This document shows, in pieces, positions 5,924-13,572 of a stretch of 17,639 nucleotides of DNA (position 1 is its first letter; the number at the start of each line of letters is the position of its first letter). This DNA is from UBA5177 sp002413265 (GTDB taxonomy: Bacteria; Chloroflexota; UBA5177). The position numbers and the translations under genes were made by a program. The DNA is taken from contig DAIORV010000042.1 of assembly GCA_036752825.1 (NCBI GenBank), positions 1 through 17,639 on the forward strand, given 5' to 3'. The notes below the pieces were generated by a model that saw nothing but the letters and a program-made list of their open reading frames with translations, made no database searches and was not told the origin of the DNA.

Positions 5924-6710
5924 CGCCCCTCGTTTCCTCAGCTATCAGGGCGGCGATACTTTTCTGCACCGGCTCGATCCGCGCACCAAGCTGCTGGGCG
6001 TGGGCGGGCTGGTCGCCGCGGTTCTCATCGCCAGCGTGCCGTTCGGCATGATCGCCGCGTACGGCCTTGGCGTGATTGCGGGTCTCCTGGCCGTATCCCT
6101 GTTACCTGCCCTAACCAAGGTCCTGCGGCCGATGTTCGTGCTCATAGTGCTTTTTGGTCTGCTGCTGGTCATCGTGACGCCCGGAAAGGCGCTGGCTCAC
6201 TGGTGGATCATCGTACCTACCAGGGACGGCATCGACCTGGCCATCCGCTTGGGACTGCAGGCGCTGCTCATCGTATCCGCGACGTCCCTGATGTCTCTCA
6301 CCACGCCTCCGCTCGCGGTGGCCGGCGCGCTCGAATGGGCCATGGGGTGGCTGAGGCATTTTCGGGTGCCGGTGCAGGACATCATCGCCATGGTGGCCAT
6401 CGGGCTCACCTTCGTTCCACTCCTAATAGAGGAGACGCAAAAGGTATTCGCGGCGCAGCGGGCCAGGGGAGCGGACATCGGAGTGAACGCGCTGCTCGAG
6501 GAGGAAGCGATGGGAGCTTTGCTCATACCTCTGCTTCTCGCCAATCTGCGACGCGGCGAAGAGCTCGCCGACTCGATGGAAGCCAGGCTCTACGCGACCG
6601 GCCCCAGAACCTCCATGACGGAGCGACGCTTCCAAACAGCAGACGTCTGGACGCTGGCGGCAGCAGCGGTAGGGGTTGCCGTGGTGGCGGTGATCAGCTT
6701 TCTGCTCTGA
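5913..6710 (+). CDS. ecfT: ECF transporter transmembrane protein EcfT
   Basis: A 265-residue membrane coupling subunit (CbiQ/EcfT family) that links the ATPases to the S component. It starts SYQGGDTFLHRLDPRTKLLG, the usual EcfT opening in which HRLDPRTKL precedes the first helix. Four to five membrane segments occupy about 28-90 and 110-140, with more at 155-172 and 240-265. The two cytoplasmic coupling motifs that dock into the ATPase grooves are visible. The first is AQRARGAD (Ala184-Arg185-Gly186). The second is SMEARLYATG (Ala224-Arg225-Leu226), where the usual Gly is Leu. The ATG overlaps the ecfA2 end, so the four genes are almost certainly one transcript. A GC-rich hairpin follows about 50 bases after the stop. 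A dedicated module with a single S-like gene suggests a group I-type arrangement, but the substrate is not shown. Confidence 0.93.
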   Translation: MLGNAPRFLSYQGGDTFLHRLDPRTKLLGVGGLVAAVLIASVPFGMIAAYGLGVIAGLLAVSLLPALTKVLRPMFVLIVLFGLLLVIVTPGKALAHWWIIVPTRDGIDLAIRLGLQALLIVSATSLMSLTTPPLAVAGALEWAMGWLRHFRVPVQDIIAMVAIGLTFVPLLIEETQKVFAAQRARGADIGVNALLEEEAMGALLIPLLLANLRRGEELADSMEARLYATGPRTSMTERRFQTADVWTLAAAAVGVAVVAVISFLL

Positions 6711-6761
6711 GGCAGAAGCAGCGGCCGAAGCGCCAACACCGCCTCGCCTCATTCGTCGTAG

Positions 6762-6783
6762 GGAAGGGCCCGAGTGCCCTTCC
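6762..6783. terminator. Bidirectional hairpin after the ECF operon
   Basis: Perfect 8-bp stem GGAAGGGC / GCCCTTCC with a 6-base loop, about 50 bases after the ecfT stop and between two convergent genes. No U-tract follows on either strand, so intrinsic termination is uncertain; it may instead be a processing or stability hairpin. Confidence 0.4.
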
Positions 6784-6820
6784 GCCAGGACCCAAGCCCA
6801 CAACGTACCCGAATCCACTA

Positions 6821-6940
6821 ACAATCGCCCTCCCGCCGTCGTATGAGCGACTCACTGGCGGTTACCGCCTTGCGTTTGCCTGCACCACCCACAAATGCAC
6901 GACCAGGACTACAGTCGCCCTCCCGCCCTCGTAGGGGCGA
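6821..6940. repeat. Imperfect direct repeat pair (30 bp, 90 bp apart) with palindromic core
   Basis: Copies at 6821-6850 and 6911-6940 match at 26 of 30 positions, sharing TCGCCCTCCCGCC and TCGTA. Within the second, TCGCCC pairs with GGGCGA, and TCGCCC recurs again at 6948-6953. A CGTAGGGGCG string from this element is also found at 7755-7764, before the aldo/keto reductase. This resembles the small dispersed palindromes (TAGGGGCGA...TCGCCC) common in several GC-rich uncultivated bacterial lineages. Genome-wide copy number cannot be seen here. Confidence 0.5.
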
Positions 6941-7055
6941 GCTGCGGTCGCCCGCGTCCCAGCCGACCATGCCGTTCCCGGCACCACGTCGCATGAAAGC
7001 AGACTCCGCCGAAGCCGATTTTGGTCCCCAGTCGGAACCTCTTTTCAAGCAGGAC

Positions 7056-7610
7056 TCAGCCCGTCGTAATCTTCCGAGCCTCCAACACCGTCCCAGCTTC
7101 CGGCGGGTACCAGATCTCTGTGCCGTCAACCTTGGCGAAGGGCGTCAGCCGATGCTCATCCGCTTTGATGACACTCATGATGTGTCTGACTTCCTCACCC
7201 CGTACGCTCAATGCGTCGGCGATAAGCGAACGATGACAGCGCCACGGCACCGCTTCCGAGCACATGATGCTTGTCTTTCCTGCTTTCGCCAGTTCGAGCA
7301 GCTTCGAAAGCCCTTCCTCGAACTGCGGCGTTTCCATGTAGTCGGCGAAGCCGCGAAAGCTGTCGTTGCGCCATCCCGTGTTTCGCGAGTCGGCACGAGG
7401 CTTCCGGAATCCTCCCAATTCGGGCAATCGGAGGTAGTTGATGCCCTGGACCTCGAGTGCCCGTGAAAGCGCGGCGTGGCCGAACTGAGGATTTCGTCGA
7501 GAGCCTGCGGCAGTTCGGACGTCTAACAGCTGATGTATCTGGTGACCACGAAGCATGTTGAGGAACTCATCGAGGGACCGGTTGGAATGACCGATGGTGT
7601 AGATAAGCAC
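7056..7610 (-). CDS. DUF488 family protein
   Basis: A 184-residue cytoplasmic protein with the DUF488 hallmark opening IYTIGHSNRSLDEFLNML, the LDVRTAAGSRRNPQFGH segment, the LPELGGFRKP loop and a conserved Cys-rich part (IMCSEAVPWRCHRSLIADAL). The biochemical role of the family is not established, so I give none. The start is GTG 7610, the only in-frame choice because TAG lies a few codons upstream; no Shine-Dalgarno is visible. The six codons for IYTIGH are part of a 19-bp sequence repeated exactly at 8796-8814, beyond the aldo/keto reductase. This suggests that the present GTG-Leu start came from inserted DNA rather than the original gene. Length and motif content look complete, so the protein is probably still functional. 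It diverges from the reductase gene. Confidence 0.85.
   Translation of the reverse strand: MLIYTIGHSNRSLDEFLNMLRGHQIHQLLDVRTAAGSRRNPQFGHAALSRALEVQGINYLRLPELGGFRKPRADSRNTGWRNDSFRGFADYMETPQFEEGLSKLLELAKAGKTSIMCSEAVPWRCHRSLIADALSVRGEEVRHIMSVIKADEHRLTPFAKVDGTEIWYPPEAGTVLEARKITTG
7586..7604. repeat. 19-bp direct repeat, copy 1 (inside DUF488 5' end)
   Basis: AATGACCGATGGTGTAGAT, identical to 8796-8814. On the minus strand it encodes I-Y-T-I-G-H plus the next two bases. Together the copies bracket the whole aldo/keto reductase gene. Confidence 0.8.
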
Positions 7611-7699
7611 GATAGAAGTATTCGGTGTCTAGCCGGCAGTTGGCTACTTCTTCGGGATTACGCAAAAATCGGACGGCCTCGGCGGCCACCAACTGCCGC

Positions 7700-7728
7700 T
7701 TGCCTTTGTACGGGGCAGGGAGTAGGCT
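7700..7728 (+). promoter_or_regulatory. Candidate promoter of the aldo/keto reductase
   Basis: TTGCCT (7700-7705), 17-base spacer and TAGGCT (7723-7728), about 60 bases before GTG 7788. The match to consensus is moderate; the spacing is ideal. Confidence 0.4.
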
Positions 7729-7787
7729 GCGAGAAGTCGCGTAGCGCTCATGCCCGTAGGGGCGGTGAGACGGAGAGGAAAGGTGCC

Positions 7788-8825
7788 GTGCAGTACACCC
7801 ATTTGGGGCGCACCGGTCTACGCGTAAGTCGTCTGTGCCTGGGTGCCGCGTGTTACGGGTATGTCTCCGGCAATTTGTTCGGCAATCTGGGCATGAGCGA
7901 AGACACGAGCCTGCAGCTGATGGACCTGGCACTCGAGCACGGCATCAACTTCTTCGACACGGCTGACGTCTATGGCTGGGATCAGGGCGTCGGCTTGAGC
8001 GAGTTCGTAATCGGCCGTTGGTTTGCGCTGGGAGGCGGAAGACGCGAGAAGGTCGTGCTGGCGACCAAGGTATATCACCCGATGAGTCCTGACTGGCCGA
8101 ACGAGACCTGGCCGAATCAGAAGGGCCTATCTGCCCTTCACATCCGCAGAGCTTGTGAGGAAAGCTTGCGCCGCCTAGGTACCGACTACATCGACCTCTT
8201 CCAGATGCACTACTCGGACGGCGCGACATCGTGGGACGAGATATGGCAAGCCATGGAGCAGTTAGTGCGCGAAGGGAAGGTGTTGTACGTAGGCAGCTCC
8301 AACTTCGCCGGGTGGCATATCGCGCAGGGCAACGAGGTCGCTCGAAGTCGCCACTTCCTGGGACTGGTGGTTGAGCAGTGCGGGTATAGTCTTCTCAGCC
8401 GCGGCGCGGAGATGGAGGTCCTTCCCGCCTGTGAGGCCTACCGGATGGGAGCCGTGGCATACGAACCATTGGCCGAGGGCCTCTTGGCGGGCGCATTCCA
8501 GAAGGCCCAAGAAGGCTATCGTTCTACGCCGCGCGTCCAGCAGCGCATCGAGCGACTCCGATCCACACTCGAGGCATATGAGCAGCTCTGCCGGGAGGTA
8601 GGAGAGCCGCCCGCGGCGGTAGCCCTTGCTTGGCTGCTGAGCCGTCCAGCCGTGACCGCTCCAGTTGTCGGATGGCGCAGGCCTGAGCACCTCGAAAGTG
8701 CCGTGCGCGCCGTGGACCTCTCGCTCGCCCCCGAGCTCTTGGCTCAGCTTGATGCCCTCTTTCCCGGACCCGAGCCTGCAGGAGAGTATTGGGGAAATGA
8801 CCGATGGTGTAGATCGTCAGGATGA
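7788..8825 (+). CDS. Aldo/keto reductase
   Basis: A 345-residue NAD(P)H-dependent oxidoreductase of the aldo/keto reductase barrel family, reducing a carbonyl of unknown identity in the cytoplasm. The opening YTHLGRTGLRVSRLCLG is typical. The catalytic tetrad is visible: Asp57 and Tyr62 (FFDTADVYG), Lys94 (LATKVY) and His141 (LFQMHYSD). Later motifs are VGSSNFAGWH and AYEPLAEGLLAG, where Glu replaces the usual Ser of YSPLA. GTG 7788 is chosen because GGAGAGG lies nine bases upstream and the family alignment begins there; the longer open frame from 7533 is rejected. The last residues (after about GEYWG) are not family-like and are read from the second 19-bp repeat and beyond, so the natural C-terminus seems replaced. 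The gene probably arrived as a cassette. Confidence 0.9.
   Translation: MQYTHLGRTGLRVSRLCLGAACYGYVSGNLFGNLGMSEDTSLQLMDLALEHGINFFDTADVYGWDQGVGLSEFVIGRWFALGGGRREKVVLATKVYHPMSPDWPNETWPNQKGLSALHIRRACEESLRRLGTDYIDLFQMHYSDGATSWDEIWQAMEQLVREGKVLYVGSSNFAGWHIAQGNEVARSRHFLGLVVEQCGYSLLSRGAEMEVLPACEAYRMGAVAYEPLAEGLLAGAFQKAQEGYRSTPRVQQRIERLRSTLEAYEQLCREVGEPPAAVALAWLLSRPAVTAPVVGWRRPEHLESAVRAVDLSLAPELLAQLDALFPGPEPAGEYWGNDRWCRSSG
8796..8814. repeat. 19-bp direct repeat, copy 2 (aldo/keto reductase 3' end)
   Basis: Identical to 7586-7604. On the minus strand the flanking bases extend the match in sense, since the frame reads L-T-I-Y-T-I-G-H and then turns into reductase antisense. This looks like the severed first codons of a DUF488 gene. 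The reductase stop codon lies just beyond it. Confidence 0.8.
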
Positions 8826-8902
8826 GGTCTGGCCACAGCAGATGCAAGGGACCGACTAAGTATGGGGCTGGACGAAAGGCATTTGAGTGCGCGCCTATGG
8901 GG

Positions 8903-9279
8903 CTACGAGGGGTGACGCGTGATGCCCAGCAAATTCCCCTCGGTGTCCCGGAAGAAAGCTGCCTAGAATAGCTTATCCAGACTGTAGATGATGCCGTTCA
9001 CGCTCTTTCCTGGATAGTCCTCGAGGACCACTCCTCGCTCCCTGAGTACCGCAACCTCTGCGGCCACGTCAACTACTTCCCAGGCGGCGACAGGCCGAAA
9101 TTCATGCTGGGGAACCCATGCAGACGGCCACCTTCGTCCCGTTACCGGGTGCGAACGTGATCCCGTCGTTGGGAACCTCTCCGAGTCGGGAGAGACCCAA
9201 AACATCGACGTAGACCGCCCTGGCGACGGCTGTAGTCGCCAATAGGCAATCGGGCCCCTAATGGGTAGTCGGTCAGCAT
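8903..9279 (-). pseudogene. Decayed VOC (glyoxalase/bleomycin-resistance fold) gene
   Basis: About 125 codons of a small VOC-superfamily protein can be pieced together from three frames. From ATG 9279, preceded by GGGAGA, the text reads MLTDYPLGARLPI. A frameshift near 9220-9243 leads into VYVDVLGLSRLGEVP and ITFAPGNGTKVAVCMG. A second shift near 9105-9125 leads into AAWEVVDVAAEVAVLRERG and DYPGKSVNG. An in-frame TAG at 8963-8965 then interrupts before the usual C-terminal segment AAFFRDTEGNLLGITRHPS, which ends at TAG 8903. Such proteins bind a metal and act in detoxification or resistance when intact. The order and content of the fragments match the family from start to end, so decay rather than chance is likely. 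Sequencing error could mimic one shift, but hardly three lesions. Confidence 0.8.
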
Positions 9280-9448
9280 GACGGCATCTCCCTGTTACTT
9301 TCGGTTCTGACCCCGTCTGATAGCAGGCCGCTAGCCTATTCGTCGATTCCTGCGCGCACACCACTGCTCGGCCGGACATTGTGGCGTGCTGCGCTTGACG
9401 TTCTTCCCGCAGCCGCGAAAGCGGATTCAAGTCTACGGCCTGCTTGCG

Positions 9449-10657
9449 TCAAGAGTCCTCATACACTTTCCGTGCCAGCAGCTCGCGCGCCTTACGGCGC
9501 CGCGTCTCCTGCCATCTGGCTCGCTGTTGTTCTCGCACGCCCGAATCCGTGGTGCGATATCGCGCCAGGAATTCACTGCGATACGAAGCGAAGGTGCCGC
9601 GACGGATTCTCTCCCGCATCTCCTCGATGAGCCGGATCGTCCAGCGCACGTTGTGCAGACTGGCTAGGCGGTAGGCCAGCAGCTCTTCAGCGCGGAAGAG
9701 GTGGTGCAGATACGCGGCCGAAAAAGTTCGGCAGGTGTAGCAATCACAGTCCGCATCGACAGGTCCTGGCTCGGTACGAAAACGAGAGTTCGTGATATTG
9801 ACCCGACCGTCCGCCGTGAAAAGCGATCCGTTCCGGCCCAGTCGCGTTTGAAGAACGCAATCGAACATGTCGATACCGTTCACCACCGCTTCGAATAGAT
9901 CCTCGGGCGCGCCCACCCCCATGACGTAGCGTGGCTTGTTTCGAGGCAGCTCAGAAGCCGAGACGGAGAGCATCTCGTAGAACAGCTCTTTGGGCTCGCC
10001 GACCGACAAACCGCCGATGGCGTAGCCATTGAAGTCGAGATCGACCAGCTGTCCCGCGCTTTCCCGCCGTAGATCATCGTACATACCGCCCTGCACGATC
10101 CCGAAGAGCGCCTGCTCGGGCGCCTCATGCGCGTCGCGCGCTCGCCGCGCCCAGCGACTGGTTCGCTCGAATGAATCCCTTGTCTCCTGCTCGGTCGCGG
10201 GGTACGACGTGCATTCGTCGAGCACCATCGCGACGTCGGATCCCAGCTCCTCCTGGATGCGAACGACGGTTTCCGGGGTGAAGCGATGGGAGGAGCCGTC
10301 GATGTGCGAGCGAAAGGTGACGCCGTCCTCGTCAAGATCTCGGAGATGACCCAGGCTGAACACTTGGAAGCCACCGCTGTCGGTGAGGATCGGTCTGTCC
10401 CAGGCCATGAACTGGTTCAGGCCGCCAAGCCCGGCGATGAGCTCGGAGCCGGGGCGCAGATAGAGATGATAGGTGTTGGCAAGGACGATGCTGGTGCCGA
10501 TCGCCTGCAGGTCGTCAGGAGTCAGCGTCTTGACCGTCGCCTGCGTGCCGACCGGCATGAAAACCGGAGTCTCAACATCGCCGTGCGCGGTGTGCATCCT
10601 GCCGACGCGGGCAGGCGTCGAGGTGTCCTCGGCGAGGACCCGAAACTCGAATGCCAC
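9449..10657 (-). CDS. tgt: tRNA-guanine(34) transglycosylase
   Basis: A 402-residue queuine/preQ1 tRNA-ribosyltransferase, which swaps guanine 34 in the anticodon of GUN tRNAs (Asp, Asn, His, Tyr) for preQ1 in the queuosine pathway. Length is normal. Active-site features are the base-binding Asp93 (LTDSGGFQVF), Cys149 (VLDECTSYP, as in bacterial preQ1 enzymes), GIVQGG, GGLSVGEP and the nucleophile Asp266 (DMFDCVLQTR). The zinc site is Cys304, Cys306, Cys309 (DCDCYTC) with His335 (ASLHN), spaced exactly as in the Zymomonas enzyme. The start is GTG 10657, five bases after the TAG of the upstream large gene, with no strong Shine-Dalgarno, so translational coupling to that gene is likely. No queA or other queuosine gene is next to it here. 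The C-terminal basic tail (RARWQETRRRKARELLARK) is ordinary. Confidence 0.96.
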   Translation of the reverse strand: MAFEFRVLAEDTSTPARVGRMHTAHGDVETPVFMPVGTQATVKTLTPDDLQAIGTSIVLANTYHLYLRPGSELIAGLGGLNQFMAWDRPILTDSGGFQVFSLGHLRDLDEDGVTFRSHIDGSSHRFTPETVVRIQEELGSDVAMVLDECTSYPATEQETRDSFERTSRWARRARDAHEAPEQALFGIVQGGMYDDLRRESAGQLVDLDFNGYAIGGLSVGEPKELFYEMLSVSASELPRNKPRYVMGVGAPEDLFEAVVNGIDMFDCVLQTRLGRNGSLFTADGRVNITNSRFRTEPGPVDADCDCYTCRTFSAAYLHHLFRAEELLAYRLASLHNVRWTIRLIEEMRERIRRGTFASYRSEFLARYRTTDSGVREQQRARWQETRRRKARELLARKVYEDS

Positions 10658-10662
10658 AGCCG

Positions 10663-13350
10663 CTAGTGAACTGTCTTGACGGCCAGGATCTTCTTACCGG
10701 TGAGTACGTAGATGGTGTTCCCGGCCGGACCAACGGTCATGCTCTTGATGGACGAGAAGGCGGGCGAAACGTAGGTACGCACATAGTTCCCGCTCTTATC
10801 CATCTGTACGATGCGTTGGTGCGTGGGATCGGAGATCCAGAGATCCTTGAGGCCTTGATCGGAATATATGGCGACGGGCTTGGTGAGGGGACTGCGGGTG
10901 TGAGAGACGAACCTGACGGGGTTGGCTTGGTTGTCGAACTTGAGGATGCTACCGTCGCTCTTCAGGATGTAGAGGTCCGTGCCGTCGTAGACGAAGGACA
11001 CGGCATTGGAGAGGTCCGGCTTGTTGGTATCGAAGTACTGGTTGGCCGGAGGCGTGAACCCAGAAACTCCATACGGGAACCTCCATACCTGGCTCGACGC
11101 GGTATCGAGTAAGTAAACGTCCGGGTCGGAGCTCACCATCTGAACGTAGTGGGGGCTCGGCACTCCGGGCGTTAGCGAGGTCGCGGACTTCGCTCCATTG
11201 AGGCTTCGCACCAGCACGTTCTTGTCATCCAGCAGCAGCGCGGTTGCTCCATCGGTCGCTATCTGCTGGGGGTTGCCGATCGTGTAGCCACTGTCCCCCT
11301 CGCCTGCCGTGACGATCTGCACGGGGTTCGAAGTGGAATTCGGCTGCACCGAGAAGACGCTCTTCCTTCCGGTATCGAGCACGAAGATGATCCCTGGACC
11401 CGCCGCAATTTCTGTCGGTTGTGCCCCCGCAAAGGTCCCGAAGTTGGCCAGTACCTGCGGTGCGGCCACATGGGTGATGTGGTGGATCGAGTCGGCAGCC
11501 GTCGCGATCAAGCCGGATAGCTTGTTCAGGTCGAGCGGCGTGTCCCCGCGTTGCTGCGCCAGGGAGAGACTGGAGCGCGCCTTCGCCAGCCACAATTCCT
11601 GCTTCTGGGGCTTGGTAGCGGCGCTGGCCTTGCGAACGTCGTTTCGCACGATCGTTGGGTACGGGTTGGTAGCCGCTGTCGCGTGACGATGACTCCACCA
11701 CAGATATCCGGCCACCGCGAGCAGCAAAAGAAAGATCACGCCGACGCCCCAGACGACCGCCGGAGGCGCGGGGCGCCCTATCGGCCTTCGTAGATCGATG
11801 TCTCCCAGGCCCGGGCGGATGACCTGCGGCCCATCGCTCGACTCCTTGCCGGCCGGTCGGGAGATGCCGCCAAATCTGCGCGGCCGCTTGTTTGCCGCCT
11901 GGACGTCCTTGTTGGTGGCATAGATGCGCGAGGGCTGCGTGCTGGTGTCCGGGAAGGCTTGCACCGGTGGTACGACATCCGCCATGTCCTGGCCGGCGCC
12001 CAGCCGTGCATTGACCGCGTCCAGCTCCGATGATCGTGGCGCCTCGGGCTCGAGCTCGGAGTCGGCCCGCAGAGCGGATTGGCGGATGGGAGATCGCCTT
12101 GGCTGCGGCTCGAGCTGTTCCTCGGGTTCTGCAGGCCCGCTCTCCTGACTCTCGAACGAGTACTGCTCACTCGGCTCAGGAGCCGCCTCTGGCGGTGGAG
12201 CTGCGCCCTGCAGATCTACCTCCGCCGTGTCTTGATCGCGGAAAGTCTCATCTTCGGTTCCGGCGTGGGTCTGCGGGAGCTCAGGGTCCCAGTCCTCACG
12301 GTACGGCTGCGCGGCTGTGTCGAGCGCGGCCTGAGCCATGTAGGTTTGAGTCAGCTCTTCGGTCGACAACGGTTCGACTGCCGGGTACTCGGCGGTGGAC
12401 TCGATGTTCTCCCCGGCGGCCGGGAGGGGCGAGGCGGGCCCCGACGGCCCCGCATCTGGCGTGGTGGGAGTCTCGTCCCCTGCCTGCGTGAACCGGGAGC
12501 CGGCCCCGTTGTGTCCGGCTTCAGCACCGTCGTCGGGAGCTGACCGTAGTTCGCTCCAGAGCATCCTGCCCACTCCGGCCAGTGCCTGGACGGCTGAGTC
12601 AATCTGTTCCATGAACCCGGGCGTCTCGCCTCCGTCATCCTCTAAAGGAAGGTCCGATGCGTCCGCTGCCTCGATCACTATGGCCGTGGCATCTCGAACG
12701 TCGGCCGAGCGGGCCAGCTCGAGCAGCGCCTCCGCGATGTCGTCGGCCGTGCCGGCGGCAAAGCAGTCGCGAACGTCGTCCGGATCGGCGGCCCGCGAGA
12801 ACCAGCTGGAACACAGAGCCAGCACATCCCCCACGGCGATCTCGTCGCGGAACAGCGAGGTGCGCGGGCCCGCCTGAGAGCCGAGCGCCCGGCTGAACGC
12901 GGAGCCGGTCTCCGACTTCGAAGCAATAGAGTGCAGCTGACCATCGTGCAGCACGTAGACCTGTCCCGGCGAGGTCTGGGCCAGGTAGATGCTGTCGGCC
13001 TCCACCGCGATCACGCTCGCACCCACCGCGACGTGCCCGTCAGATTCCTGGGAGATCTGCTCGTGCGCGGCTCGGAACGCGCCCTTTAGGCGCTGCGGCG
13101 GTGGGACGTCGGCATTCTGCTGGTATTCCCAGGCAATGGTGTCGGCGGCAAGCCGCCGTGCCCGGGGTCCCATGTGCCCCCCGGCCGAGGCCTCGGTGAC
13201 CACATAGAGGGCCGCCACGCCATCGGGCGAGGAGGAGGAGGGTATGCTCGACTCCACCCGGAAGGTATCCGCCGTATCTTGCCTGCGGCCACCTGCCAGG
13301 TTGAAATACGAGGTAAGAAGAACGAGCTGGTCGTTCGCCGCTTGCGTCAT
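10663..13350 (-). CDS. PP2C-like pseudophosphatase / membrane / beta-propeller protein
   Basis: An 895-residue membrane protein of three parts. Residues 1-230 resemble a PP2C/SpoIIE-type Ser/Thr phosphatase: VVTEASAGGHMG stands where DGMGGH is usual, then VGASVIAVEADSIYLAQ, VYVLHDGQLHSIASKSE, GDVLALCSSWFSR and RDATAIVIEA. Metal-ligand Asp positions are lost (DG to EA, GDS to SPG, SDG to SSW, DN.T to RDAT). Residues 240-525 are acidic, Pro/Glu-rich and probably disordered. One helix at about 531-553 (AVVWGVGVIFLLLLAVAGYL) precedes an exterior domain. That domain contains a helical stretch (ELWLAKARSSLSLAQQRG), then NHL-like propeller strands (IIFVLDTGRKSVF, DVYLLDTASSQVWRF, DLYILKSDGSILKF, DLWISDPTHQRIVQ, TIYVLTGKKILAV). 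The start at ATG 13350 follows an extended -10. The protein probably senses or scaffolds rather than dephosphorylates. Its function is unknown. It is co-transcribed with tgt. Confidence 0.8.
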   Translation of the reverse strand: MTQAANDQLVLLTSYFNLAGGRRQDTADTFRVESSIPSSSSPDGVAALYVVTEASAGGHMGPRARRLAADTIAWEYQQNADVPPPQRLKGAFRAAHEQISQESDGHVAVGASVIAVEADSIYLAQTSPGQVYVLHDGQLHSIASKSETGSAFSRALGSQAGPRTSLFRDEIAVGDVLALCSSWFSRAADPDDVRDCFAAGTADDIAEALLELARSADVRDATAIVIEAADASDLPLEDDGGETPGFMEQIDSAVQALAGVGRMLWSELRSAPDDGAEAGHNGAGSRFTQAGDETPTTPDAGPSGPASPLPAAGENIESTAEYPAVEPLSTEELTQTYMAQAALDTAAQPYREDWDPELPQTHAGTEDETFRDQDTAEVDLQGAAPPPEAAPEPSEQYSFESQESGPAEPEEQLEPQPRRSPIRQSALRADSELEPEAPRSSELDAVNARLGAGQDMADVVPPVQAFPDTSTQPSRIYATNKDVQAANKRPRRFGGISRPAGKESSDGPQVIRPGLGDIDLRRPIGRPAPPAVVWGVGVIFLLLLAVAGYLWWSHRHATAATNPYPTIVRNDVRKASAATKPQKQELWLAKARSSLSLAQQRGDTPLDLNKLSGLIATAADSIHHITHVAAPQVLANFGTFAGAQPTEIAAGPGIIFVLDTGRKSVFSVQPNSTSNPVQIVTAGEGDSGYTIGNPQQIATDGATALLLDDKNVLVRSLNGAKSATSLTPGVPSPHYVQMVSSDPDVYLLDTASSQVWRFPYGVSGFTPPANQYFDTNKPDLSNAVSFVYDGTDLYILKSDGSILKFDNQANPVRFVSHTRSPLTKPVAIYSDQGLKDLWISDPTHQRIVQMDKSGNYVRTYVSPAFSSIKSMTVGPAGNTIYVLTGKKILAVKTVH

Positions 13351-13362
13351 TGGATAGGGCAA

Positions 13363-13371
13363 AGTATAGCA
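13363..13371 (-). promoter_or_regulatory. Extended -10 promoter of the pseudophosphatase-tgt operon
   Basis: Minus-strand TGCTATACT, i.e. TG-N joined to a near-consensus -10. Transcription would start around 13356, about six bases before ATG 13350, and no Shine-Dalgarno precedes that ATG, so the mRNA is nearly leaderless. No good -35 is seen, in line with extended -10 promoters. Confidence 0.55.
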
Positions 13372-13492
13372 CCGGAGTCTTATACGTTCCTTGGAAGCAC
13401 GCCCTTTTCGCGACTCGGTTTCCGGCCGTCACGGGGCTTCTTCGGCGACGGCAAACGGGCGGGAATCAGAGCTCTCCGCAGCCGTCAATCGC

Positions 13493-13522
13493 TTGACGAA
13501 AGTGGGTTAAAAACGGTACACT
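13493..13522 (+). promoter_or_regulatory. gyrA promoter
   Basis: TTGACG (13493-13498), 18-base spacer and TACACT (13517-13522). It gives a leader of about 45 bases to ATG 13573. AGAGGG (13557-13562) with a 10-base spacing is the likely ribosome-binding site. Confidence 0.68.
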
Positions 13523-13572
13523 TAGGAGCTTTTCAGCCATAATTTTCTGAAGTTCAAGAGGGTAGCCGCTGG

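Larger units (their letters stand above)
6711..7055. other. Convergent intergenic region with hairpin and repeats, no gene
   Basis: This stretch lies between the 3' ends of ecfT and the DUF488 gene. It contains the hairpin at 6762-6783, the 30-bp imperfect repeat pair at 6821-6940, and a perfect small palindrome GGCGG-TTA-CCGCC near 6857-6869. Open frames across it translate into Arg/Gly/Ser-rich text and I regard them as non-coding. Confidence 0.6.

Noticed and set aside
6818..7129. 103-residue minus-strand open frame over the repeat region
   Set aside because: It is a translation of the palindromic repeats and runs into the DUF488 3' end; low-complexity Arg/Gly/Ser text.
7567..7700. Coding-looking minus-strand text (RFLRNPEEVANCRLDTEYFY) upstream of DUF488 in another frame
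   Set aside because: Possibly a relic carried with the inserted segment, but no start, no recognised family and it ends inside DUF488; too little to call.
7533..7787. N-terminal extension of the aldo/keto reductase
   Set aside because: It would overlap the DUF488 start, has no family similarity, and a good Shine-Dalgarno precedes GTG 7788 exactly where the family begins.
8963..9430. 155-residue minus-strand open frame as an intact gene
   Set aside because: Only its last third is protein-like; it is one of three frames of the decayed VOC gene.
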